DNA of 64,000 nt from the NCBI GenBank assembly GCA_016778895.1, contig JADHOR010000007.1, positions 1 through 64,000 of the forward strand, read 5' to 3'. A program made the translations under genes and the position numbers. This DNA is from Candidatus Puniceispirillum sp. Its GTDB lineage: Bacteria; Pseudomonadota; Alphaproteobacteria; Puniceispirillales; Puniceispirillaceae. Shown here in pieces: positions 56,825 through 64,000 of this stretch (position 1 is its first letter; each line of letters opens with the position of its first letter). The notes below the pieces were generated by a model, which did no database searches, was not told the origin of the DNA, and worked only from the letters and a program-made list of their open reading frames with translations.

Positions 56825-57343
56825 ATGCAGGAAAATACCGCTTTTGAAGAATCGTCCGGAATGCAGCGGGAAAAGATCGAGGCGGCACGCGATGGTCTGT
56901 TGCAGCTTCGCACCCTGCAGTTGGCCGTCAACAGCCAGCAGGGCAGTCCTGAAATGGGCGTGTCGCCATTTATCCGGCGCGATGATGGATTATATATTTT
57001 TACCAGCCACCTGTCGCAGCATGTTCGTGACCTGATGGCTTCTGGCACGGCCACTTGTATGCTGTGTGCGGATGAGTTGAAAAGCCAGAATATCTGGGCG
57101 CGTAATCGGATGAAATTCACCGTCGATGCTATCGAAATCATGCGCGATGATGCAAGATTTGACGGGCTTTGTGATGATTTCGCCAGTGCCCATGGCCCGA
57201 CCATGGATCTGATCCGTAATTTTGGTGATTTTCATATGTTCCAGCTAACGCCGCGTGATGGGGTTTTGGTTCTCGGCTTTGCCAAGGCCTTTACGGTGAC
57301 CGGCGCTGGCTTTGATATTGCCGCACATATAAGCAAGGCCTAG
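56825..57343 (+). CDS. HugZ-like/pyridoxamine phosphate oxidase-family protein
   Basis: About 172 residues of the split-barrel flavin-reductase fold. The early strand pattern SPFIRRDDGLYIFTSHLSQHV and the end region GDFHMFQLTPRDGVLVLGFAKAF match the HugZ heme-utilisation group better than PdxH. HugZ proteins cleave or store heme. The heme-binding C-terminal tail of true HugZ is not clearly present. The ATG at 56825 is used rather than the track start at 56807. A GST gene follows 4 bp later. Confidence 0.75.
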   Translation: MQENTAFEESSGMQREKIEAARDGLLQLRTLQLAVNSQQGSPEMGVSPFIRRDDGLYIFTSHLSQHVRDLMASGTATCMLCADELKSQNIWARNRMKFTVDAIEIMRDDARFDGLCDDFASAHGPTMDLIRNFGDFHMFQLTPRDGVLVLGFAKAFTVTGAGFDIAAHISKA

Positions 57344-57347
57344 GGCC

Positions 57348-58013
57348 GTGGTGGATGAGGGCCAGCTGCCCACTTTTTGGAGTTTTCGGCGTTGCCCCTA
57401 TGCGATGCGGGCGCGCCTTGCGATCGCGGCAAGCGGGGAGGTGGTTCGTCTGCGTGAGATTTTGCTTCGGAACAAACCAGAGGCGTTTCTCTCGGCATCT
57501 CCCAAAGGCACAGTACCGGTATTAGTGCTTGCGGATGGAACAGTCATTGATGAAAGCCGTGATGTCATGTTTTGGGTGCTTGGCCGCAACGATCCAGACG
57601 GCTGGCTAACGATCTGGCGGCAAGATCCGCAGAGGGTCACAGCATTTCTTGATCGGCTGGATGGTCCGTTTAAAGATGACCTCGATCGGTATAAATATGC
57701 CAGCCGCTATGCTGGTGCCGATGCAAAGGCGCATCAGGCCAGCGGTGCCGGATTTCTGCATGAATTGGACAAGGCGCTGGAACAGACAGGTGCGCTGTCG
57801 GGGACAAATCTGGGAATTCTGGATTTTGCCAGCCTGCCGTTTGTCCGCCAATTTCGAATAGCCAACCCGGATTGGTTTGATGCCCAGCCATGGCCGCATC
57901 TTTCTGTATGGCTTCAGGCATTTTTAGACTCAGCAAGGTTTCAGCAAATCATGGAAAAATATCCGCAATGGAACGAGGGCGCATCGCCAATAATTTTTCC
58001 AACACCGGGCTGA
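57348..58013 (+). CDS. Glutathione S-transferase-like protein
   Basis: 221 residues, opening at a GTG. The thioredoxin-fold N-terminal half has FWSFRRCPYAMRARLAIAASG, a CPYA active-site form of glutaredoxin-2 and omega/related GSTs, and KGTVPVLVLADGTVIDES binds the glutathione gamma-glutamyl group. The all-helical second half follows from about residue 95. Substrate unknown. It starts 4 bp after the HugZ-like gene and is probably cotranscribed with it. Confidence 0.9.
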   Translation: MVDEGQLPTFWSFRRCPYAMRARLAIAASGEVVRLREILLRNKPEAFLSASPKGTVPVLVLADGTVIDESRDVMFWVLGRNDPDGWLTIWRQDPQRVTAFLDRLDGPFKDDLDRYKYASRYAGADAKAHQASGAGFLHELDKALEQTGALSGTNLGILDFASLPFVRQFRIANPDWFDAQPWPHLSVWLQAFLDSARFQQIMEKYPQWNEGASPIIFPTPG

Positions 58014-58261
58014 AAATTCAGACTTTGTTCAAGCAGTATGCCGATGTTTGTGACGCTGGTAGTGTGCGGTTTTGCCGCTTTAGCATTGATTAGGCATTTA
58101 ATCATTGTATTGATGGTTTGACGCTGGTTGATATACGTCAGCTGAAGCCAAAAAAACGTTAAAGTTATATTGGCGGTCAATTAATGGCGGCGTCTTAGCA
58201 GCAGTCTGGCACAAAATTTGCGTCTATTGGTGGCTTCAGCAAACCATGGGAGGTAGGCGTT

Positions 58262-58528
58262 ATGGCACCAAAATTGGACTCGGACTTAATTGTTGATGTA
58301 ATTGAGGCAACCATCCGCGTATTGATTGAAACTGGCCTCAGCAGGGAGGAGGCGTTGCAGGTAATGCTTAGTCAGGTCGCTTCGCAAGTGTCGCCTGAGG
58401 TGATGAAAATCGCCACCGATCTGAACCAAAAATATCATCAGGATTTCTGTTATGCTGAATGGGATGAGGTAGCATCAAAACAGGACAAACCGGTAGGCTC
58501 GGCAGAATTTGCCTTTGGCCCGCTCTAG
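58262..58528 (+). CDS. Small hypothetical protein
   Basis: 88 residues. A strong ribosome site GGGAGG lies about 6 bases before the ATG. The first half is a predicted amphipathic helix pair (DLIVDVIEATIRVLIETG, then REEALQVMLSQVASQV), and the end is polar with one Trp. No signal peptide, no metal motif. No family recognised. It stands alone, 248 bp after the GST gene and convergent to the AcnX genes. Confidence 0.75.
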   Translation: MAPKLDSDLIVDVIEATIRVLIETGLSREEALQVMLSQVASQVSPEVMKIATDLNQKYHQDFCYAEWDEVASKQDKPVGSAEFAFGPL

Positions 58529-58600
58529 GGCTGCATTGGCATTTGCACTGGCATAACCTGCCAGCTGGCTTTGTCGCAATCTCGAAGCCAAAATTTTGGT

Positions 58601-59008
58601 CTAACCAAGGATTCTAACCTCACCGACCGCAGGGTCAATCTCGACGGTTTGGCCGGTTTTGATAAGGCAGGTCACATCACCATCTTCGAACCGGTCGCAC
58701 ATGGTCATGTTGGCAAGGGCTGCACCCTGCACCAAAATGGAGTTTGCCTGATTGAACAATATCGCTTTTGGGGTGATGCCCCGCGCGGTCATTTCATGCA
58801 GCATCCATGCGGTAGCGACGCCACCCTTTGCCGTATTAAACACCAGAATCTTCTGATCATAGGACTGACTGGCAAGCTTATGCTGCGGTCGTGAAAAAAT
58901 TCCCTTGATCCGGTCGAGATCATAACGTGCGGAAAAATTATCATCGGCGACAAGCGCTTCGCCAATAACTTTTGGGCCAACGCCCTTGTGGCATTTTAAC
59001 AGCTTCAT
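58601..59008 (-). CDS. Aconitase X swivel-domain subunit
   Basis: About 135 residues, the small subunit of a two-gene aconitase X (AcnX). The swivel domain shows FNTAKGGVATAWMLHEM and ILVQGAALANMTMCDRF, like the aconitase swivel. It partners with the large subunit encoded just upstream; their overlap is ATGA at 59005-59008. AcnX enzymes are dehydratases such as cis-3-hydroxy-L-proline dehydratase in bacteria and phosphomevalonate dehydratase in archaea. The ATG at 59008 gives the family start MKLLKCHKGVG. Confidence 0.88.
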   Translation of the reverse strand: MKLLKCHKGVGPKVIGEALVADDNFSARYDLDRIKGIFSRPQHKLASQSYDQKILVFNTAKGGVATAWMLHEMTARGITPKAILFNQANSILVQGAALANMTMCDRFEDGDVTCLIKTGQTVEIDPAVGEVRILG

Positions 59009-60234
59009 TTGACAATCTCTCCATGGATAGCTGCAGTGACACAATCGGCCATGCTGGCAAGCACTGGCTGATAGCCATAACCGCCAAGAATATTAACAAT
59101 TTTGGCCGAGTTACTTAGCAAACGAACCCAGCCATTTGCCTCGCCAATCTCGCGCGCATATTGTTGGTAAAAGCAGGTGCCCTCAAGAACCGTGCCACCA
59201 GCTGACTCGATCTTATCGATAAAACCCATCCGGAGGGCATCGCCATAGACCTGCGGTGAGGTGCATACAATCATTGGTAATTTCAGTTTTTGTCCATTAA
59301 CGAAGCTAGCTACCTGATCCATCTCGACAATTGATAATTGTGGCGCGGCAAACACCACCACATCAGGCTTTTCACCTTTGTCGGCAAAATTGCCAGCCAG
59401 TGCGGCAAGATCAGCATCGGTGATTTTGGTAACCGGCAGGTCATTGGCTCCAACCGCTGCCAGATTTGGTGCTTCGGGTGTAATGCCGATCATATGAAAT
59501 AGCGGTATTGACCCATAGCTTGCCATGGCGGCGCCAAAATGTTTGATTTCATCCGATGTTGGGACGCGCTCGATCCCCTCGATAACAGGGACTTCCCAAT
59601 AGGATCCTGCCATCCGGCCAATCACCGCGCCAAGAATCCCCCAATCGGTTAGCTCTTTTGGCTGGCATGTCACCCGAAAGCGGCGGGTTGCCGCGCGGTT
59701 TTGGTCGAGATGCAGGCCGTATCGCGGGGTTCGGCCGGTTAAGCCGGCGGCGAGTGCCGAGGGGCCGCCCTCAAAGTTTGAGCGGGCACCGCAAACGCTG
59801 TTGGAATAGATCACGACACCGGTATCACCATAGGCAACATGATCGCCAAGCAATGGCGGCATTATTGTCTGATAATTGACGCAAGTATTCGTCATCATGA
59901 TGCCAATCGCCTCACAGGCTGCAATAAAGCGGCGCTCAATATTGGCCATCTCTTCGGTCTGGCCAAGCGGCCGGTAATGTTTCAAATCAACCCCACGCGG
60001 ATCGGTAATCATTGGGATCGCTACGCGGCCACCATCATTGGCAATCGACTCCATGAAATCGACACCGGCATTTCCCACCGATTCCGGGTCAGCCATCATA
60101 TGGGCCTGACTTACCGCCACCATGTCTTTGGCGTCAAAGAACTCGCCTACCTTAATTTGATGATCGATTGCCCATTGTTTGGCTTTACCAAATTCGCCAT
60201 TGAGCATGGCCTTTTCTTCGTCGCTCAGATGCAT
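59005..60234 (-). CDS. Aconitase X catalytic subunit
   Basis: 409 residues of the AcnX large domain. Cluster-ligand candidates are in TNTCVNYQTIMPP (about 115-127), YSNSVCGARSNFEGGPSALA (about 144-163) and LEGTCFYQQYAREI. The start MHLSDEEKAMLNGEFGKA is conserved in the family. In bacteria the characterised role is dehydration of cis-3-hydroxy-L-proline; no proline racemase or ketimine reductase partner is in this window, so the substrate here is not settled. It is translationally coupled to the small subunit. Confidence 0.9.
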   Translation of the reverse strand: MHLSDEEKAMLNGEFGKAKQWAIDHQIKVGEFFDAKDMVAVSQAHMMADPESVGNAGVDFMESIANDGGRVAIPMITDPRGVDLKHYRPLGQTEEMANIERRFIAACEAIGIMMTNTCVNYQTIMPPLLGDHVAYGDTGVVIYSNSVCGARSNFEGGPSALAAGLTGRTPRYGLHLDQNRAATRRFRVTCQPKELTDWGILGAVIGRMAGSYWEVPVIEGIERVPTSDEIKHFGAAMASYGSIPLFHMIGITPEAPNLAAVGANDLPVTKITDADLAALAGNFADKGEKPDVVVFAAPQLSIVEMDQVASFVNGQKLKLPMIVCTSPQVYGDALRMGFIDKIESAGGTVLEGTCFYQQYAREIGEANGWVRLLSNSAKIVNILGGYGYQPVLASMADCVTAAIHGEIVK

Positions 60235-60386
60235 CAGCGGAGCTCTTGTTTTGGTTGCTGCTGGGGGTTAAGGATACTCATATTGATTGGAGCTCGCCAA
60301 GGGTAAAATAGCGTGGCCTTGTTAAAGAAGGTTTTCATGCCCATTTAGCAGTGTAGGGGCAGAGCATTAGCAATGGATGTTGTTCG

Positions 60387-60788
60387 ATGATTGAAGTGTT
60401 TTTTGACGGTAAATGCGGACTTTGCAGTAAAGAAATTGCTTATTACCGGCGTATCGCCCCAATCGGCACTTTTTCGTGGATGGATATTGCCGCTGATGCG
60501 TCCCCACTGGCCGCGCACGGAATTACCCAGGCTGCAGCGCTTCGTTATCTTCACGTTCGTGATGCAGCCGGCCACTGGCATATTGGCGCGCCAGGCTTTG
60601 CTGTCATCTGGCAACAGCTAGCCTATTGGCGATTATTGGCGGTATTAATGCGCCTGCCGTTGATTAGGCAGGTCGTAAACGCCGTTTATATAAGGTTTGC
60701 AGATTATAGATTTGCTAAGCTGGATCATTGCCAATTAGCCCAAAGCCAGATCGTCCAAAATCAGCACCCGAAGAATCAGGTCAATTGA
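60387..60788 (+). CDS. DCC-family thiol-disulfide oxidoreductase-like protein (DUF393)
   Basis: 133 residues. The family motif is at the start: VFFDGKCGLCSKEIAYYRR, with the paired Cys of CGLC and the DCC-like Asp-Gly. The later ITQAAALRYLHVRDAAGHW and the hydrophobic WRLLAVLMRLPLIRQVVNAV match the DUF393 layout. Function of the family is poorly known; a redox role is suggested by the Cys pair. It is divergent from AcnX and convergent to the DUF1330 gene. Confidence 0.87.
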   Translation: MIEVFFDGKCGLCSKEIAYYRRIAPIGTFSWMDIAADASPLAAHGITQAAALRYLHVRDAAGHWHIGAPGFAVIWQQLAYWRLLAVLMRLPLIRQVVNAVYIRFADYRFAKLDHCQLAQSQIVQNQHPKNQVN

Positions 60789-60812
60789 ATTCTAGGCAAA
60801 TTGATGAACCGA

Positions 60813-61115
60813 CTAAATGCCCTCAAGAACAATCAAGGAAGCAGATGAGTTTGCCAGCCTTATTGCCTTGATCGGCGCATATTCGGGGTTGTCCAGAAAA
60901 GCATGGGCGGCGGTGCGTGACGGGAATTTAATTAGCACGATGCGGGTCGGCTCCCATAACTCATTCTGCACGATATCCATGGCGCTGCCGCGGGTAAGAT
61001 AAACCCCGCCAAAGCTCTCGACAATCGGCGCTGCTGCTGCCTTGTAATCTTCATAGGCGACCGGATCAGTTATTTTCGTATCTAACAGGATATACGCGGG
61101 TTTCTCGGCGCTCAT
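60813..61115 (-). CDS. DUF1330-family protein
   Basis: 100 residues with a dimeric ferredoxin-like fold expected. The family core AYILLDTKITDPVAYEDYKA opens the chain; IVLIKFPSRTAAHAFLDNPE follows. DUF1330 proteins are small putative monooxygenase-like or scaffold proteins of unknown role. It follows the HAD gene by 37 bp from the ATG at 61115, so it is probably the last gene of that operon. Confidence 0.88.
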   Translation of the reverse strand: MSAEKPAYILLDTKITDPVAYEDYKAAAAPIVESFGGVYLTRGSAMDIVQNELWEPTRIVLIKFPSRTAAHAFLDNPEYAPIKAIRLANSSASLIVLEGI

Positions 61116-61152
61116 CGGATGATCCCCATAAATTGACAATTAAACTGTTGTC

Positions 61153-61866
61153 TCAGATCGTCGGGCAATCCAGACCATCTGCAACGCCCTCGACACTATC
61201 GGCGATAATGTCCCAGTCGCTTGTGGCCTCGAAATCAACGATCTGATCGACTCCGTATTCGTATGGTCGGTTGATATATGCAGTGCGCATACCTTCCTTG
61301 CGTGCCGCCTCAAGATCGTCATTATGGGCAGCGGTCATCATAATTTCATCGGGTCGCATGCCCAAAAGGCGAATGGCATTTTGATAGACTGCAGGATTAC
61401 GTTTGAAAGCGCGGTGCATATCGCTAGAGAAAATGAAATCCCAAGGGATGCCGGCGCGCTTAGCCATCGTCGAAAGTAACACAACCGATCCATTTGAAAG
61501 TGGCGAGATCAGATATTTGGATTTGATTCGTTTAAGTCCCGGAACACTGTCCGGCCAAGGAGTCAGACGATGCCAGGCGCGGTTCAAATGGTCGCGCTCA
61601 ACTTCATCAAGCATCGGCAGGCCGAATTCTGGCAGAATTTCGTCAAGCCGTTCACGGTAAATCATATCAATCGAAACAAACGAGCGCTCACCGGCGGTAA
61701 CTCTGGCCATGCCCGGCCGATATCCGGCGCGCCATGCGCGGGCAAATCCATCACCATCAAAGTCTTTGACGCCGTTGCGCGTTGCAACCGCTTGGCCTTC
61801 ACGGGCGATCGATGAACGCCAGTCAACAATAGTGCCAAAAGTATCGAACAGAACAGCTTTAATCAT
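61153..61866 (-). CDS. Type II haloacid-dehalogenase-family hydrolase
   Basis: 237 residues from the ATG at 61866. HAD motif 1 is VLFDTFGTIVDWRSS: the nucleophile Asp followed by Phe rather than the second Asp of phosphatases, plus Arg, as in L-2-haloacid dehalogenases. Motif 2 is SPLSNGS, and the Lys region is FKRNPAVYQ; the acidic end is AAHNDDLEAARKEG. It may dehalogenate 2-haloacids, but many such proteins have other substrates. It lies between YeeE and DUF1330 on the same strand. Confidence 0.9.
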   Translation of the reverse strand: MIKAVLFDTFGTIVDWRSSIAREGQAVATRNGVKDFDGDGFARAWRAGYRPGMARVTAGERSFVSIDMIYRERLDEILPEFGLPMLDEVERDHLNRAWHRLTPWPDSVPGLKRIKSKYLISPLSNGSVVLLSTMAKRAGIPWDFIFSSDMHRAFKRNPAVYQNAIRLLGMRPDEIMMTAAHNDDLEAARKEGMRTAYINRPYEYGVDQIVDFEATSDWDIIADSVEGVADGLDCPTI

Positions 61867-61954
61867 ACGAGGTCTCAATTTTCAGGTTGGTGTTATCTGG
61901 TTAGTGCCGGCAGTAATTCGCGGCCGCAGACTATCCCGGGGCCTGACGACCCAA

Positions 61955-63076
61955 TTAAACACGGCTTACGGCGGCATCAGCGTCTAGAAAGCCACTAATA
62001 AAGGATAAGCGCAATGACAAATTGCCAAGACCGAAACCAACAAAGGCAATAAGCACCCCGCCATTCAGCACGCTGCCACCGGTTAACAGCCATCCAACTG
62101 TGCAGCCACCGGCAATAACGCCGCCAAAGGCCATGCAGAATGCACCAAGAATATAGCGTAGCGGATGCGGTGCGTTGTTAAAGCCCTCAATCACGATGCG
62201 GCCAGATAGTTTGGCTGATAAAACCGCCCCGATTAACGTGCCACCAACAAGGCCAAGCCCAAATTTAGGCGCAAGCGCAGTCGAATAGACGAAATACCCA
62301 AGACTATCAGCAACCGGCAGAATGAAACGCAGGCCCTCAACTGGAACCGGATCAAACTCATCTGCGCCGATAACCGCTGTAATAAAAAAACAGACCGGCA
62401 CCAAAAGGCCAATCAAACCAGCCATGATGGCACGCTTTAGCGGCTGGTCAGCCCCGCCGCGCCGTAATATGGTCACGATCGGGGCCAGTAAGAACATGAC
62501 CCAGATTGCAACGAGACTGTTGGATAGCAATGGCGCGTACTCAAATTGAAAAAGACTGGCAAGTGTAATCCTTGGCACCGCTAAAACGCCGCTGATCGCC
62601 GACCATGAAAATAGCGACAAGAAGATAAGGGTAATGAATGCGCGGACATTACCGCGGCCGGAAAGGATGATTAGGCGTGAAACACAGCCACGGCTTAGCC
62701 CCATCCCGACGCCAAATAACAGCGTTCCAAAAAACAGACCGAATAGGTTTAGTGGTGCCTGATGCTGGCGCGCGCCGTCGATTGAAATCAGATCCATCTG
62801 TGCTGCAAGGCTGACCGCGATGATGGCTGATAGGGCGGCGATCGACACCTGCCACAGCTGATTAAAGTGACCGCGTCTTTCTGGTGCGGCGTTTATCGCT
62901 GCAAAATTGGAGTTCGCCCGGTTGGATGTCGCCAAAAATAATTCATCATAGGCCGAGCGCGCACAATAATCGCTGCGCTCTGCGAGCCAGCCGAACAGGC
63001 CGCCAGCAAGTAATCCTGCCGCCAGAACAATTGTTGTCACACCATAAATGTCACGCCATTCGATAATTGTTTCCAT
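61955..63076 (-). CDS. YeeE/YedE-family sulfur-compound transporter
   Basis: 373 residues with about nine or ten membrane helices. Two conserved Cys-containing motifs face the pore in the family: GVGMGLSRGCVSRLIILSG near residue 120 and GGVIAGGCTVGWLLTGGS near 325. The E. coli-type homologue TsuA/YeeE imports thiosulfate through such Cys residues. The start MET-IIEWRDIYG follows directly after a plausible RBS (GGAG type). No TusA-like partner is seen beside it. HAD and DUF1330 genes follow on the same strand. Confidence 0.9.
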   Translation of the reverse strand: METIIEWRDIYGVTTIVLAAGLLAGGLFGWLAERSDYCARSAYDELFLATSNRANSNFAAINAAPERRGHFNQLWQVSIAALSAIIAVSLAAQMDLISIDGARQHQAPLNLFGLFFGTLLFGVGMGLSRGCVSRLIILSGRGNVRAFITLIFLSLFSWSAISGVLAVPRITLASLFQFEYAPLLSNSLVAIWVMFLLAPIVTILRRGGADQPLKRAIMAGLIGLLVPVCFFITAVIGADEFDPVPVEGLRFILPVADSLGYFVYSTALAPKFGLGLVGGTLIGAVLSAKLSGRIVIEGFNNAPHPLRYILGAFCMAFGGVIAGGCTVGWLLTGGSVLNGGVLIAFVGFGLGNLSLRLSFISGFLDADAAVSRV

Positions 63077-63261
63077 AACCCACTCCAGAACGCCATAGCT
63101 CTCACGCCATCTGATAGCATTTTTTTATCTTTTTAAAATATTAACATCGGACAAAAAGAAATTTAATCCTCAATTATAAAATTATATGGTAATAATTTGC
63201 AAAATTTTGGTTTTTTGTAAAAAGGCCAAGATTGCCGTTAATTGCTGCGTGATCTTCCCGC

Positions 63262-63290
63262 TTGAAATTGCGCTGGAGCCTAGCTAGGGT
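63262..63290 (+). promoter_or_regulatory. Candidate sigma-70 promoter before the TPP riboswitch
   Basis: TTGAAA at 63262-63267 and TAGGGT at 63285-63290 are 17 bases apart. The -35 is a good match, the -10 is weak. A start about 7 bases later would fall at 63297, precisely where the riboswitch P1 stem begins, which supports the call. Confidence 0.45.
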
Positions 63291-63296
63291 ATCTGT

Positions 63297-63400
63297 TCTG
63301 TTGGGGTGCTTTGGCACTGTCCGTATGGGCGGGGTTGGGGCTGAGAAGCAAGGGCTAACCCATAGAACCTGATCCAGTTAATACTGGCGTAGGGAACGGA
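63297..63400 (+). promoter_or_regulatory. TPP riboswitch (THI box)
   Basis: The conserved aptamer parts appear in order: GGGGTGC, GGGGCTGAGAA, ACCCATAGAACCTGATCC and GTTAATACTGGCGTAGGGA. P1 pairs TCTGTT region bases 63297-63302 with 63395-63400. Thiamine pyrophosphate binding would lower expression of the gene downstream, thiD. Bases 63390-63394 (TAGGG) could instead pair with CCCTA at 63419-63423, a possible competing stem for the off-switch, placed between aptamer and start codon. Confidence 0.95.
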
Positions 63401-63480
63401 GACCTTTCCAGATCGGAACCCTATCCAGATCAAAATGTCTCATCGATCCATGCGTCAATTTATTGCGTGTAGGATTTTTG

Positions 63481-64000
63481 ATGGGAAAGACAAATTTGCA
63501 AGGCAAGGTTGCAACGGCGCTAACTATTGCCGGATCTGACAGCGGTGGTGGTGCTGGTATTCAGGCTGATTTAAAAAGCTTTTCTGCGCATGGTGTATAT
63601 GGCGCTAGTGTCATCACCGCCATCACTGCACAAAATACGCGATTGGTCAGTGGCATTGAGGCGGTATCGCCAGGGATGATCGGCGCGCAAATTGATGCTG
63701 TTCTGTCTGATATCCGAATTGACGCAATCAAAATCGGGATGCTGGCAACGCCGGCGGTGATTAAGGCGGTGGCCGTTGCTTTGGCGCGCTATAACGGGCC
63801 GATTGTGCTTGATCCGGTCATGGTGGCAAAATCGGGTGACGCGCTGTTACGAGATGACGCGGTATCATGTTTGACCGAGATGCTATTGCCCCGTGCTAGC
63901 CTGCTCACGCCCAATATTCCCGAAGCAGCGCGCCTGTTAGAGGGACAGCACGATATAAGCCCTGAAGAGCAGGCCAAGGCGTTGCTGGCATTGGGGCCGG
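63481..64000 (+). CDS. thiD: Hydroxymethylpyrimidine/phosphomethylpyrimidine kinase ThiD (cut by window end)
   Basis: The first 173 codons of ThiD; the ORF is still open at 64000, which is why the track omits it. It phosphorylates 4-amino-5-hydroxymethyl-2-methylpyrimidine twice in thiamine synthesis. ALTIAGSDSGGGAGIQADLK opens the ribokinase-like fold, and IKIGMLAT and VLDPVMVAKSGDALL are the later substrate-binding motifs. AGGA lies 6 bases before the ATG. The TPP riboswitch upstream fits this role. Confidence 0.94.
   Translation, partial: MGKTNLQGKVATALTIAGSDSGGGAGIQADLKSFSAHGVYGASVITAITAQNTRLVSGIEAVSPGMIGAQIDAVLSDIRIDAIKIGMLATPAVIKAVAVALARYNGPIVLDPVMVAKSGDALLRDDAVSCLTEMLLPRASLLTPNIPEAARLLEGQHDISPEEQAKALLALGP

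Overview
The window reads as an ordinary chromosomal stretch of a free-living, aerobic alphaproteobacterium. The evidence is gene order: tpiA-secG-pyrG-kdsA-eno-ftsB-pdhABC-lpdA-lipA-coq10, then pncC/pgpA/ispDF on the other strand, then dusB-ntrB-ntrC-ntrY-ntrX-trkA-hfq, then mazG, recG, sdhE and mfd. The mid-range base composition, fused ispDF, E1-beta with a lipoyl domain and many small-molecule transporters would suit a streamlined marine lineage such as SAR116 (Puniceispirillum-like). That placement is inference from recall, not a search. I see no prophage, insertion sequence, CRISPR array or plasmid gene.

Region by region. 1-3.2 kb: the 3' end of tRNA-Pro(GGG), arsH, a GNAT, a GFA-family zinc protein, a secreted protein with a zinc-metallopeptidase-like signature and an NTF2-like protein. 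3.5-8.1 kb: two MFS transporters, a PrpF/GalD-type isomerase and a carboxymuconolactone-decarboxylase-family protein. 8.1-14.7 kb: one DMT transporter on the plus strand, then a minus-strand group (FAD-GcvT dehydrogenase, second DMT transporter, thiol-dioxygenase-like cupin, four-domain rhodanese). 15-17.8 kb: a small orphan gene, a long-chain acyl-CoA synthetase and a LysE exporter. 17.8-18.8 kb: a decayed, multiply frameshifted gene for a secreted protein. 18.9-22.3 kb: ppiD-trpE.

22.7-35.3 kb is the conserved core of glycolysis (tpiA, eno), secretion, CTP and KDO synthesis, the septum protein FtsB, the pyruvate dehydrogenase complex with its E3, lipoate synthase to arm the lipoyl domains, and the COQ10-like ubiquinone protein. 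35.4-37.8 kb carries pncC, pgpA and ispDF. 38.1-47 kb is the nitrogen-regulation operon: DusB, the NtrBC and NtrYX two-component pairs, TrkA, then Hfq. NtrC and NtrX both lack the GAFTGA loop that normally contacts sigma-54. 47-56 kb: an inositol-monophosphatase-family protein, MazG, a DUF502 membrane protein with a histone-H1-like tail, RecG, SdhE and Mfd.

56-64 kb: a DsbA/FrnE-type thioredoxin-fold protein, a HugZ-like protein, a GST, an orphan small gene, a two-subunit aconitase X, a DCC-family protein, a YeeE/YedE-HAD-DUF1330 group, and a TPP riboswitch with a plausible promoter ahead of thiD, which runs off the window end.

I do not find a clearly new multi-gene system. The best leads are the sigma-54-contact loss in both NtrC and NtrX, the possible thiol-oxidation/sulfur-transfer group at 9-14.7 kb, the HExxH protein paired with an NTF2-like partner, and the decayed secreted-protein gene. 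Several 13-15 bp tandem repeats sit between genes.
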